Shown: one piece after another, positions 56,039 through 64,000 of the stretch
Layout of the letters: the number at the start of each line of letters is the position of its first letter
Position numbering within the stretch: the stretch's first letter is position 1
Source of the DNA: Staphylococcus petrasii
GTDB lineage: Bacteria > Bacillota > Bacilli > Staphylococcales > Staphylococcaceae
DNA: 64,000 nucleotides
Reading direction: 5' to 3'
NCBI RefSeq assembly: GCF_002902565.1
Contig: NZ_PPRC01000006.1
Coordinates: forward strand, 1-64,000
Position numbers and translations under genes: made by a program
Notes under the pieces: generated by a model
What the model saw: the letters and a program-made list of their open reading frames with translations, nothing else
What the model was told of the DNA's origin: nothing
Database searches by the model: none

Positions 56039-56278
56039 ATGAGGTTAAACAGTATTAATTTAGTTTCTATTATTTTATGTATATTATCATTCCTTTTAGC
56101 CATCTCAATTATGTTTACGAGTATGTTTTGGTATTTACCGGGATTCTTCGTATTACTGTTATCAGTAATTTCTAGTATCGTAGGTATGATGAGTGGCAAC
56201 AGACTATTAAATGGGGCAACTTTGATTTTAACAATTGTTTTTTTTGTTATTTTTTCAAGCCCATTACTTTTAGCATAG
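56039..56278 (+). CDS. Small membrane protein, function unknown
   Basis: This 79-residue protein has two or three membrane helices and almost no soluble part ('INLVSIILCILSFLLAISIM...'). ATG at 56039 is chosen because AGAAAGGG lies about nine bases upstream; earlier in-frame starts lack a site. I do not recognise a family. Confidence 0.55.
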   Translation: MRLNSINLVSIILCILSFLLAISIMFTSMFWYLPGFFVLLLSVISSIVGMMSGNRLLNGATLILTIVFFVIFSSPLLLA

Positions 56279-56300
56279 GACAATAACATATATTTTTACG

Positions 56301-56338
56301 AAGTGGCTTACATCCTCAACGGTGTGAGCCACTTTTAA
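56301..56338. terminator. Hairpin terminator
   Basis: AAGTGGCTTACA pairs with TGTGAGCCACTT, followed by TT. Confidence 0.7.
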
Positions 56339-56388
56339 ATTAAGGTGAAAAGGGTAAATGTAAGTATTAAATTTAAGGGGGTTAAAGT

Positions 56389-56898
56389 ATGGATGTGAGA
56401 TTTCCTATTGGTCAATTTGAAGCGCCTAAAGATCCAACTTTAGTAGATGTGAAACAATGGATGAGTGAAATTGAGGTTTATATTAATCATTTAAAAGAAA
56501 CAGTCGATCATTTAAGCGATGAACAATTAAAGAAACAGTATCGTGAAGGCAGTTGGACGGTAAGACAACTTGTCCATCATATTGCAGATTCACAAATTAA
56601 TTTATATGAACGTTTGAAAATGGCTTTAACTGAACAAGGTGTTACAGCCTTCATGTTTAATCAAAATAAATGGGTTGAATTACCTGATTCATTCTTACCT
56701 ATTGATATCTCTCTTCATATTTTAGAAGGTTTAAATAAACGTATTGTTGAAATGGGAAATCAGGTCACAGAAGAAGACTTATCACGCAAAATTACATTAT
56801 CTGATGGTAGTGATGTGTCAGTAGCTGAGTTATTGGCGAAGTTATCTTGGCATGAAAGACATCATTTAGAACATATTAAAATTGCGTTGTCGAATTAA
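56389..56898 (+). CDS. DinB/YfiT-like metal-dependent hydrolase (bacillithiol-transferase type)
   Basis: This 169-residue four-helix-bundle protein starts 'MDVRFPIGQFEAPKDPT', the YfiT N-terminus, and has the metal triad in 'VRQLVHHIADSQ' and 'LSWHERHHLEHIKIAL'. YfiT/BstA enzymes are nickel-dependent and linked to bacillithiol conjugation. AAGGGGG precedes the ATG. Monocistronic. Confidence 0.83.
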   Translation: MDVRFPIGQFEAPKDPTLVDVKQWMSEIEVYINHLKETVDHLSDEQLKKQYREGSWTVRQLVHHIADSQINLYERLKMALTEQGVTAFMFNQNKWVELPDSFLPIDISLHILEGLNKRIVEMGNQVTEEDLSRKITLSDGSDVSVAELLAKLSWHERHHLEHIKIALSN

Positions 56899-57090
56899 GA
56901 GGGTAAGACGTCTTATATGCATACAATTTATTAGTATTTTGGAATCGTCAGCTATTTGGAAGTGCCTTTTCAAAAAATAAAATCTACAACCTTAGCATGA
57001 AATTTATTAACCTCGGAACTTATAAAAGGACAAAAATTTAAAACCTGCTATAATCTAAATTTATTAAGAGAGAATTGGGGAGGAAGTTTC

Positions 57091-58125
57091 ATGAAAGAGA
57101 AGGTTCTAGTGACAGGCGGTTCAGGGTTCTTAGGCTCACGTATTGTGTCGGAATTATTAAGGCAAGGGTATAAAGTGCGTACGACGGTGCGTTCTTTAGA
57201 TAAGAAGCCGAGCGTAATAGAAACAATTAAAGCACAAGGCGTGGATACTGAACATTTATCGTTTGTGGTAGCGGACTTATCAAGAGAAGATAATTGGGAA
57301 AATGCAATGGAAGATTGTACGTATGTAATGAGTGTGGCTTCTCCAGTGATTATGGGCAGCGTCAGTGCTAAAGATGAGGAATCTATTAATAAGCAAGCGA
57401 TTGAAGGTATTCAACGTATTTTAAGAGCAGCTGAAAAGTCTGACGTAAAGCGCGTCGTGATGACTGCGAACTTTGGCGCGGTTGGTTTCAGTAACAAAGA
57501 TAAATCAAGCGTAACTACTGAAGAATATTGGACAGATCCTGATGAAAAAGGTTTGTCTGTATATGAAAAATCAAAATTACTTGCGGAAAAAGCAGCGTGG
57601 CGTTTCGTCAAAGATACATCTCATGATATTGAATTTACGACGGTTAATCCTGTAGCGATTCTAGGGCCTTCTTTAAACAAGCATATGTCTGGAAGCTTCC
57701 AATTCGTAGAAAATATAGCGAATGGTTCAATGAAACGTATTCCTAATATTGCATTGAATATTGTGGATGTGAGAGACGTCGCAGTGTTACATGTGTTAGC
57801 GATGCAGACGAAAGAAGCGGCTGGTAAACGATTTATCGCAACGACAGAGGGCCAAATTACGATGCCTGAAATTGCGCAATTAATTAAAGAGAAACGTCCA
57901 GATGTGGCTAGAAAAGTTTCGACAAAAACATTACCTGACTTTGCGGTTAATATTGGCGCGAAGTTTAACAAGACTGCTCAAGAAGGTAAATTGATGCTTG
58001 AAATGAATAGAAACGTCAGTTACCAACGCGCACGTGATATTTTAGGTTGGGAACCTAAGTATTCGAAAGAAGAAGCGCTTCTAGCTTCAATTGATAGCAT
58101 GACGAAATATGGTATTTTAAAATAA
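57091..58125 (+). CDS. NAD(P)-dependent aldehyde reductase-like SDR (dihydroflavonol-4-reductase type)
   Basis: This 344-residue extended SDR has 'KVLVTGGSGFLGSRIV' (cofactor loop), 'FVVADLSREDNW', and the catalytic 'YEKSKLLAEKAAW' (Y-x-x-x-K). It matches the family of plant-like dihydroflavonol reductases and yeast Gre2-type aldehyde reductases found in many bacteria. GGGGAGG precedes the ATG. Substrate unknown. Confidence 0.83.
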   Translation: MKEKVLVTGGSGFLGSRIVSELLRQGYKVRTTVRSLDKKPSVIETIKAQGVDTEHLSFVVADLSREDNWENAMEDCTYVMSVASPVIMGSVSAKDEESINKQAIEGIQRILRAAEKSDVKRVVMTANFGAVGFSNKDKSSVTTEEYWTDPDEKGLSVYEKSKLLAEKAAWRFVKDTSHDIEFTTVNPVAILGPSLNKHMSGSFQFVENIANGSMKRIPNIALNIVDVRDVAVLHVLAMQTKEAAGKRFIATTEGQITMPEIAQLIKEKRPDVARKVSTKTLPDFAVNIGAKFNKTAQEGKLMLEMNRNVSYQRARDILGWEPKYSKEEALLASIDSMTKYGILK

Positions 58126-58145
58126 AATATTTAGACTGAATATAG

Positions 58146-58191
58146 GCACCTTTATCTTATAGATGTAAATATAGGATAAAGGTGTTTTTTT
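58146..58191 (+). terminator. Rho-independent terminator
   Basis: GCACCTTTATCTTATA pairs with TATAGGATAAAGGTG(T), followed by T7. Confidence 0.85.
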
Positions 58192-58262
58192 ACTTTAAAA
58201 ACTTGTAAATATTGTAAATTTTACCTTGTTGCATGAAATTTGCATGTGCTAGGATTGATTTG

Positions 58263-58276
58263 CGATAACGTTTTCA
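58263..58276 (+). promoter_or_regulatory. cre-like CcpA site
   Basis: CGATAACGTTTTCA matches the catabolite-responsive element TGWAANCGNTNWCA at all but two positions and lies about 20 bases upstream of the kinase ATG, in the promoter/leader region. Carbon catabolite repression of the polyol operon is the natural reading. Confidence 0.6.
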
Positions 58277-58297
58277 TAAAAAGATAAGCGAGATGAG

Positions 58298-59914
58298 ATG
58301 ATGAATTCTACAGAAGTTAAGCAGTATATTGAAGATGGAAAATTAACCGTAGGCATCGAATTTGGCTCGACTCGAATTAAAGCCATAGCTATTGATGACC
58401 AATGTCAAACGCTAGCGACAGGTTCTTTCGAATGGGAGAACAGCTATCGCGATGGCTATTGGACGTATTCAATGAATGATGCTTGGGTTGGCATTCAACA
58501 AAGTTATGCCGCAATGACACAAGAATTGAAAGATAAGTACGACGCTACTGTAACTAAACTCGCTTCACTAGGTATTAGTGGTATGATGCATGGTTACTTA
58601 CCTTTTAACGAGAAGGATGACTTACTCGTGCCTTTCAGAACATGGCGCAATAACAACGCGAATAAAGCAGCGGAAATTTTACGTGAAGATTTCCAAGTGA
58701 ATATTCCAGAACGTTGGAGTATCGCGCAACTTTATCAATCTGCCTTAGACCAAGAGCCTCATGTTGAGCACGTGCGTTATATGACAACACTTGCCGGCTA
58801 TATTCATTGGTATCTAACTGATGAGAAAGTGCTTGGTATTGGCGATGCTTCAGGCATGTTCCCAATCGACAGTGAAACACAAGATTATCGTCAAGATATT
58901 CTAGATCGTTTTAATGCTCTGTTTTCTGAAAAGGGGTATACCCAAGATATTCGCGACATTCTGCCTAAAGTAGTTGTAGCAGGTGAGTGTGCGGGACGTC
59001 TTACAGAAACAGGTGCTAAATTAGTCGATCCAAACGGTGAATTACAAGCAGGGTGCCCTTTATGTGCACCAGAAGCTGACGCGGCAACGGGGATGGTTGC
59101 GACAAATAGTGTAGCTCCAAGAACAGGTAATGTTTCTGCGGGTACAAGTATTTTTTCAATGATTGTCTTAGAAAAACCAATTAAAGCTGTATATCCTGAA
59201 GTCGATATTGTCACTACACCAGATGGTTATGAAGTTGCGATGATTCATGCGAATAATTGTACTTCTGATATTAACGCTTGGGTAGATTTATTTGGCGAAG
59301 TGTTAGATACCATGGGCGTGCAATACGATAAAGGAGAACTTTTTACAAAGTTATTTGAAAGCGCTTTAAAAGGTGATAAAGACTTAGGTAAATTATTATC
59401 TTTTGGCTATATTTCAGGTGAATTTATTACAGATGTGCAACATGGTTATCCTATGCTCGTACGTTCTGTTGATAGTAAATTCAATCTTGCCAACTTGATG
59501 AAGACACATATTTATAGTGCCTTCAGTACATTGAAAATCGGTATTGATTTATTGAAAGATAAAGAAAATATTCAAATTGATTCAATGTACGGCCATGGCG
59601 GCATTTTCAAAACGGAAAAAGTCGCGCAAACAATCTTAGCGGCTGCGCTTCAAAGTCCGGTGTTAGTTATGCAGACGGCGAGTGAAGGTGGCGCATGGGG
59701 TATCGCAGTGTTAGCAAGATACATGATTGAAGAAGAAACAACGAATTTAGCAACATATCTTAATGATTTCGCATTTAAAGGCACGGAATCTCTAACAATT
59801 GAACCTACGAAAGAGGAAATTGATAGTTTTAGTGCTTACACAGAACGCTTTAAACAAGGCATTCCACTTGAACGTCTTGCGCATGAACAATTTCATTCAG
59901 AACAATCAAATTAA
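58298..59914 (+). CDS. FGGY-family carbohydrate kinase (ribulokinase/xylulokinase type)
   Basis: This 538-residue kinase has 'TVGIEFGSTRIKAIAID' (phosphate 1 loop), 'GISGMMHGYLPFNE', 'FRTWRNNNANKAA' and 'GNVSAGTSIFSMI'. FGGY enzymes phosphorylate a ketose or polyol at the expense of ATP. Context with a polyol permease and an SDR suggests the substrate is a ketopentose such as ribulose or xylulose produced from a pentitol. ATG at 58298 or 58301; the ribosome site GAGATGAG is weak. First gene of a three-gene operon. Confidence 0.85.
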   Translation: MMNSTEVKQYIEDGKLTVGIEFGSTRIKAIAIDDQCQTLATGSFEWENSYRDGYWTYSMNDAWVGIQQSYAAMTQELKDKYDATVTKLASLGISGMMHGYLPFNEKDDLLVPFRTWRNNNANKAAEILREDFQVNIPERWSIAQLYQSALDQEPHVEHVRYMTTLAGYIHWYLTDEKVLGIGDASGMFPIDSETQDYRQDILDRFNALFSEKGYTQDIRDILPKVVVAGECAGRLTETGAKLVDPNGELQAGCPLCAPEADAATGMVATNSVAPRTGNVSAGTSIFSMIVLEKPIKAVYPEVDIVTTPDGYEVAMIHANNCTSDINAWVDLFGEVLDTMGVQYDKGELFTKLFESALKGDKDLGKLLSFGYISGEFITDVQHGYPMLVRSVDSKFNLANLMKTHIYSAFSTLKIGIDLLKDKENIQIDSMYGHGGIFKTEKVAQTILAAALQSPVLVMQTASEGGAWGIAVLARYMIEEETTNLATYLNDFAFKGTESLTIEPTKEEIDSFSAYTERFKQGIPLERLAHEQFHSEQSN

Positions 59915-59945
59915 TTATTAAACAAAGGTAGAAAGTGGGATTAAG

Positions 59946-61250
59946 GTGGTTAATGATTTACAAAAACAGCAACGCCAGTTTTTAGGTTTACCTATGGTCT
60001 TAATTTGGGGTTACATTGCCGTAGCAATCTTTATGACTGGTGATGGGGTAGAACAAGCATTTTTATCTAAATATATTATGAGTCTTGGCTATAGTAATGC
60101 AGAAGCAGGAAATGTATTAACAGTTTATGGGTTAATCGTTGCCGTAGCTTCATGGATGTCAGGTGTTATGGCTGAAATCTTCAGTCCAAAACGTATTATG
60201 ACACTAGCATTTATTATTTGGATTATCTTCCACGTCGGATTTTTAACGTTAGGTTTAGCTCAAGATAACTATGCAATGATGATGATTATGTATGGTATCC
60301 GTGGATTTGCGTATCCAATGTTTATTTACAGCTTTGTAGTTTGGATTACATATTCTTCACCTAGCCACAAACTTGCATCAGCAATGGGTTGGTTCTGGGC
60401 AATGTATTCAATCGGCATTGGCGTATTAGGTTCATATTTACCAAGTTTCACAATTCCATTTATTGGTGAATTAGGTACATTATGGTCATCTATTATCTTT
60501 ATCGCAATTGGCGGACTTATTGCCATGTTCTTTGTTAAAGATAATAAAGGCGCAGATGTTGAAGCAAAAAACATGACTAGAGGGGAAATTTTAAGAGAAT
60601 TTGGACGCGGTATTACGATTTTAGGTAACAAAGATGTAGCGGTTGCCTTTGTCGTACGTATTATCAACCAATTATCTTTATTCGGTTTAGTTGTTTTCTT
60701 ACCACACGTTTACACAGCTGATTTTGGTTTCACAACATCACAATGGTTACGTGTATGGGGCTTAATGTACTTCGTCACAATCTTTACTAACTTATTCTGG
60801 GGTGTCGTTGGTGACAAGATTGGTTGGGTACGTCAAGTACGTTGGTTCGGTTGTATTGGTATGGCTATAGCAACCTTAGCGTTCTATTACTTCCCAGCAT
60901 GGAGTGGTCCGAATGTGTTTGTGACAACATTAATCGCGTTAATGTTAGGTTTCGCAGTTGCGGCGTTTGTGCCAATGTCAGCCATTTTCCCAACGTTAGT
61001 GCCTGACCACAAAGGTGCTGCCGTTTCAGTACATAACTTAGCGGCTGGTTTAAGTAACTTCATTGGTTACGGACTTGCGAGTATCGCACTTACGTTTACA
61101 TCAGCTGAAGTAACAATTTGGATTTATGCAATTCTTTACGTTGTTGGCTTTATATTGACGTTCTTTATGAAAGTGCAACAACCGAGTACACAAGTAAATA
61201 CCACAGTTACTACACAATCAAATACAGCAGTTAATGCACAATCAAATTAG
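59946..61250 (+). CDS. Polyol permease, RbtT/DalT/CsbX family (MFS)
   Basis: This 434-residue MFS protein starts 'FLGLPMVLIWGYIAVAIFMTGDGVEQAFLSKYI' (parts), the hallmark of ribitol/arabinitol permeases of the RbtT/DalT/CsbX group, and has 'YGIRGFAYPMFIYSFVVWI' (parts). The C-terminus is a T/N/Q-rich tail. GTG start at 59946, 31 bases after the kinase stop; AAGTGGG lies upstream. It imports a pentitol; which one is not known. Confidence 0.85.
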   Translation: MVNDLQKQQRQFLGLPMVLIWGYIAVAIFMTGDGVEQAFLSKYIMSLGYSNAEAGNVLTVYGLIVAVASWMSGVMAEIFSPKRIMTLAFIIWIIFHVGFLTLGLAQDNYAMMMIMYGIRGFAYPMFIYSFVVWITYSSPSHKLASAMGWFWAMYSIGIGVLGSYLPSFTIPFIGELGTLWSSIIFIAIGGLIAMFFVKDNKGADVEAKNMTRGEILREFGRGITILGNKDVAVAFVVRIINQLSLFGLVVFLPHVYTADFGFTTSQWLRVWGLMYFVTIFTNLFWGVVGDKIGWVRQVRWFGCIGMAIATLAFYYFPAWSGPNVFVTTLIALMLGFAVAAFVPMSAIFPTLVPDHKGAAVSVHNLAAGLSNFIGYGLASIALTFTSAEVTIWIYAILYVVGFILTFFMKVQQPSTQVNTTVTTQSNTAVNAQSN

Positions 61251-61265
61251 AAGGGTGAGAGAATC

Positions 61266-62048
61266 ATGACAAACATTATTGATCAATTTAAAATTAACGG
61301 GAAAGTTGCAATCGTAACGGGAGGCGCAATGGGTCTAGGTAAAGCTATGGCTGAAGCCTTAGCACAAGCGGGCTCAGACATTGTTATCGCCGATATTAAA
61401 TTAGACTTAGCTCAAGAAACTGCTAATGCAATCGCTGAAAATGAAGGCGTCAAAACAACAGCATTAAAAGTAGACGTTACAAATCCTGAAGACGTTAACA
61501 AAATGGTTGAAGACGTTGTTAAAGAATATGGCAAAATTGACGTCTTAGTAAACAATGCGGGTATGACAATTAATGAAAAAGCAGAAGATGTATCATACGA
61601 AAACTGGTTAAAAGTCATTAACTTAAACTTAAACGGCGTATTCTTAGTAGCACAAGCGGTAGGTCGCCAAATGATTAAACAAGGTAATGGTTCAATCATC
61701 AATACATCTTCTATGTCAGGTTTAATCGCCAACAAACCACAAGAACAAGCATCTTACAATGCTTCTAAAGCAGGCGTTATCATGTTAACGAAAAGTTTAG
61801 CGATGGAATGGTCTAAATATGGTGTTAAAGTTAATACAATTGCGCCAGGATACATGAAAACAGCATTAACTGAACCAATGTTCAATACTGGTGGAGAAAT
61901 GATCGATTACTGGATGGGCGCTACACCAATGGGTCGTCCAGGTGAACCAGAAGAATTAGGCGGTATCGTAGTATACCTTGCTTCTGATGCATCATCATTC
62001 GCACAAGGTAGTGTCTTCACTATTGATGGTGGTTACACTGCATTATAA
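61266..62048 (+). CDS. SDR-family polyol dehydrogenase
   Basis: This 260-residue SDR has 'AIVTGGAMGLGKAMA', 'NNAGMTINEKAED', catalytic Ser in 'INTSSMSGLIAN' and 'YNASKAGVIML'. It resembles sorbitol/xylitol/arabinitol 2-dehydrogenases and gluconate 5-dehydrogenase-type SDRs. It starts 15 bases after the permease stop, with AAGGGTGAGAG upstream. It would oxidise the imported polyol to the ketose that the FGGY kinase phosphorylates. Confidence 0.85.
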   Translation: MTNIIDQFKINGKVAIVTGGAMGLGKAMAEALAQAGSDIVIADIKLDLAQETANAIAENEGVKTTALKVDVTNPEDVNKMVEDVVKEYGKIDVLVNNAGMTINEKAEDVSYENWLKVINLNLNGVFLVAQAVGRQMIKQGNGSIINTSSMSGLIANKPQEQASYNASKAGVIMLTKSLAMEWSKYGVKVNTIAPGYMKTALTEPMFNTGGEMIDYWMGATPMGRPGEPEELGGIVVYLASDASSFAQGSVFTIDGGYTAL

Positions 62049-62078
62049 TTTTTTTTTGAACGTACGAGAAAGGAAAAT

Positions 62079-62107
62079 TTGCACTTTTTTGGCACTAGTG
62101 CTATTAT
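62079..62107 (+). promoter_or_regulatory. Promoter of the SprF-like antitoxin RNA
   Basis: TTGCAC (62079-62084), a 17-base spacer containing the palindrome GCACTAGTGC, and TATTAT (62102-62107). The palindrome recurs at 62121-62130 in the RNA. Confidence 0.65.
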
Positions 62108-62113
62108 AAAAAT

Positions 62114-62233
62114 GAAAAGAGCACTAGTGCGCTAACACTAATGCTCCAGCAAACCCGTTAAAAAGACGGTGGCTTTAGTTTTGGATAAAAATAACCATCT
62201 AACTCGCCAAAGTTAGGGATGGTTATTTTTTTT
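62114..62233 (+). ncRNA. SprF-like antitoxin RNA of a type I toxin-antitoxin module
   Basis: This predicted RNA of about 120 bases starts after the promoter at 62079-62107. It has a 5' hairpin (GAGCACTAGTG with CACTAATGCTC), a small CCGT/ACGG stem, the motif GGTGGCTTTAGTTTTGG, and a terminator AATAACCATC...GGGATGGTTATT ending in T8. Its 3' end overlaps the 3' end of the toxin gene on the opposite strand, the geometry of SprF/SprG pairs. A second copy lies at 62488-62574. Confidence 0.65.
62185..62233. terminator. Shared convergent terminator of toxin and antitoxin
   Basis: AATAACCATC with GATGGTTATT and inner AACT/AGTT stem; T8 on the plus strand and T5 on the minus strand, so it ends both converging transcripts. 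Confidence 0.75.
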
Positions 62234-62387
62234 GAGAAGTTTTAATCAATTCAATTATAACTTCTATTAATTTAATTACTGCGTATAAATAATCTATTGC
62301 TAAACTTATTAAGAAGCAAAAGATTATTATTAGCGTAATCAATGGCTTTCTCCTTTCTAAAGATTTTAAAGATACCTTCATAGGCAT
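62223..62387 (-). CDS. SprG-like type I toxin peptide
   Basis: This minus-strand ORF of 54 codons starts 'MPMKVSLKSLERRKPLITL' and ends 'IKTSQKK'; the middle is one hydrophobic helix. The 'LKSLERR' block followed by 'ITL' matches the S. aureus SprG1 toxin, as I remember it, where two starts give a long and a short peptide. Here too GAGGTG precedes ATG at 62387/62381, and GGAG precedes an in-frame TTG at 62342 that would give a 39-residue peptide. It should insert into membranes. An extended -10 (TGATATAAT, 62440-62445) lies upstream. Confidence 0.65.
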   Translation of the reverse strand: MPMKVSLKSLERRKPLITLIIIFCFLISLAIDYLYAVIKLIEVIIELIKTSQKK

Positions 62388-62487
62388 CACCTCTTTGTAC
62401 TAAGATTAGCTACCATCCATCTAACTTGTTTGTGCTTTTATTATATCATTTTTTTATAGTATAATAAAAATATAAGAAGTTCGTTTC

Positions 62488-62574
62488 TTATATAAGCCCG
62501 TCAAATAGACGGTGGCTTTAGTTTTGGATAAAAATAACCATCCTACTCATCAAAGTTAGGGATGGTTATTTTTT
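62488..62574 (+). ncRNA. Second, orphan SprF-like antitoxin copy
   Basis: The segment is a near copy of 62149-62233: CCGTC/GACGG stem (perfect here), GGTGGCTTTAGTTTTGG and the AATAACCATCC...GGGATGGTTATT terminator. A TATAAT at 62460-62465 lies about 25 bases upstream, but no good -35 is visible. No toxin ORF follows it on the minus strand. Confidence 0.5.
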
Positions 62575-62667
62575 ATGCCTAAAATTAAGAATTTCTAGAA
62601 TAAAGTTATGGCGCCCGGGTAGGTTGGGTAAACAATTTATATATACTAACTGAACGGAGGAATAACT

Positions 62668-64000
62668 ATGAAACGCTCGACAGAACTTGAAAAGACATTG
62701 AAGTCTTTAGATGGCCAAAAATATGGAGCGTATAAACGAACAAAAGGCACTTATGCTTTTGATCAATTTCGATTAGCCATAGATCATGTGCAAGTAGATC
62801 CTTTCGCACCACCTTCAAAAATGCGTCTTATGATTGATCGTAATATCGCGCAAATACCAGACAATTTACTGGATACGAAGGATAAACGCATCGCAGTAGC
62901 TGACTTTCTAACAAGAACATTTGCTAAGCAAGCTGCGAAATTTAATCATACGGTTAAAGGCGCCGGTAAAAACGGTAAAATCTTTATCGACCATTGTGGA
63001 CAAGAAATTCTGGAACGTACTGCAGTTGTTATCAATGATAAAGATATCGAAGTGCGCATTGAAGTAGGTATGCCAGCTGCAGGGCGTAAGATTCTTGGAA
63101 AAGCAGCAGCGCATACTTTAATTCAAGGACTTCCATCAATTGTTGACCAATCACTCATTTTCAAAAATATTAATCAACAAGCACTTCAGAATCAAGTGAC
63201 ATTAAAACTGGATCAAACGTATATTAGAGAACAACTTGAACAACATAACTTAGTTGCTTTCGTCGCCAATGATTCTATCTTACCTAGAAAAAGCGGTGTC
63301 TCTGACGCACCTATGAAAGATGCAATTAAGTTTACGAGTCCTGAATCAGTAGAAGCTACATTTAACTTACCTAGTGGTCGGGCAGTCACAGGGATGTCTA
63401 TTCCAGAAGGTATTACGCTCATTGTTGGTGGTGGATATCACGGTAAATCAACATTACTTGAAGCTTTAGAGCGTGGCGTTTATAACCATATTCCTAACGA
63501 TGGACGAGAGTTTGTCCTCACACGCCATGATGCTATGAAGATTCGTGCCGAAGATGGCCGTAGTATTCAAAATGTGAATATCAGTCCGTTTATCGATAAC
63601 CTGCCGGGCAAGAAAGATACGACGCACTTTTCAACAGAGAATGCTAGTGGAAGTACATCTCAAGCGACGAATGTGATGGAAGCGTTAGAAACGCAAACGT
63701 CTACCTTATTAATTGATGAAGATACATCTGCTACTAACTTTATGATTCGCGATGGACGTATGCAGAAGTTAATTGCGCCTGACAAAGAGCCGATTACACC
63801 ATTTTCAAGTAAAGTTAAACCACTTTATGACGATTATAACGTTTCTACTATTCTCATTGTTGGTGGTTCTGGCGATTACTTTGATGTGGCAGACCATGTC
63901 TTGATGATGGATGAATATCATTTGAAAGATGTGACGTCCGAGGCTAAAGCAATTGCTGATGAAGATGGATATAAGCGTGATGCTGAGTCAAATGCTCACT
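62668..64000 (+). CDS. ABC-class P-loop ATPase (PF09818 type), truncated by the window end
   Basis: At least 444 residues are present before the window ends. The N-terminus 'LEKTLKSLDGQKYGAYKRTKGTY' and 'LAIDHVQVDPFAPPSKMRL' (parts) are the family's conserved start. The P-loop is 'GGGYHGKST' (about residue 255), and 'TLLIDEDTSATNFMIRDGRM' (parts, about 347-365) is Walker B with the family's D-E-D-T-S-A-T-N block. It has no transmembrane partner; the role is unknown. AACGGAGG precedes the ATG at 62668. Confidence 0.82.
   Translation, partial: MKRSTELEKTLKSLDGQKYGAYKRTKGTYAFDQFRLAIDHVQVDPFAPPSKMRLMIDRNIAQIPDNLLDTKDKRIAVADFLTRTFAKQAAKFNHTVKGAGKNGKIFIDHCGQEILERTAVVINDKDIEVRIEVGMPAAGRKILGKAAAHTLIQGLPSIVDQSLIFKNINQQALQNQVTLKLDQTYIREQLEQHNLVAFVANDSILPRKSGVSDAPMKDAIKFTSPESVEATFNLPSGRAVTGMSIPEGITLIVGGGYHGKSTLLEALERGVYNHIPNDGREFVLTRHDAMKIRAEDGRSIQNVNISPFIDNLPGKKDTTHFSTENASGSTSQATNVMEALETQTSTLLIDEDTSATNFMIRDGRMQKLIAPDKEPITPFSSKVKPLYDDYNVSTILIVGGSGDYFDVADHVLMMDEYHLKDVTSEAKAIADEDGYKRDAESNAH

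Noticed and set aside
62488-62574. CRISPR-like repetition with 62149-62233
   Set aside because: There are only two copies of about 85 bases, each with its own terminator; they are antitoxin RNA-like copies and not CRISPR repeats.

Overview
The window is low-GC Firmicute DNA and almost certainly comes from the chromosome of a Staphylococcus other than S. aureus. Evidence for this is the close resemblance to staphylococcal MntABC, ArsB, BrnQ, ButA, PanBCD, a V8-type protease and the 'LKSLERR' SprG-type toxin, the AGGAGG-type ribosome binding sites with frequent TTG/GTG starts, and the characteristic GGGGCCCC intergenic element. The species cannot be fixed from the sequence alone. No prophage, insertion sequence, CRISPR array or rRNA operon was seen.

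Layout. 0.3-1.4 kb: a PTS_EIIC-type membrane protein. 1.6-8.2 kb: a compact seven-gene capsule/exopolysaccharide locus (initiating sugar transferase, CapA-like and CapB-like chain-length regulators, GT4 glycosyltransferase, Wzy-like polymerase split by a frameshift, Wzx flippase, CapC-type phosphatase). 8.2-12.5 kb: a DUF4870 protein, a second PTS_EIIC-type protein, a small membrane protein and a TarS/TarP-like glycosyltransferase with two C-terminal DUF5776 repeats. 12.6-23.6 kb: a metal-uptake block made of mntABC behind a DtxR/MntR-type palindrome, a COG0523/CobW GTPase behind a Zur box, brnQ, and a second Zur-box operon encoding a SAM methyltransferase plus a five-gene nickel/oligopeptide-type ABC importer. 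23.7-35.7 kb: patatin and QueD-like pair, an Rrf2 regulator and its Rossmann target sharing a 19-bp operator, a LysR regulator, SDR plus lipocalin pair, HrtBA-like ABC pair, CycA-like permease, nitroreductase, degenerate MBL protein and VOC protein.

35.8-48.2 kb: a degenerate serine-type tRNA gene, a secreted glutamyl endopeptidase, several lipoproteins (two of them paralogous), a WYL regulator, panE divergent from panBCD, a VanY-type carboxypeptidase, DUF805, a membrane-anchored MutS-like ATPase, and yjdF with an apparent yjdF riboswitch. 48.3-62.0 kb: arsB with a 27-codon overlapping leader ORF but no arsR or arsC, an M20 peptidase, YfcC, MFS, LysR, butA, a DinB/YfiT protein, an aldehyde-reductase-like epimerase, and a cre-associated three-gene polyol operon. 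62.1-62.6 kb: a SprG/SprF-like type I toxin-antitoxin module plus an orphan antitoxin-like copy. 62.7 kb to the end: a truncated ABC-class ATPase.

The best candidate for an undescribed system is the Zur-controlled methyltransferase plus ABC importer (18.2-23.6 kb). It looks like a zinc-starvation uptake route for a metal complex or metallophore, but it lacks the cntKLM staphylopine genes. Secondary candidates are the SprG/SprF module, the degenerate tRNA and the arsB leader ORF.
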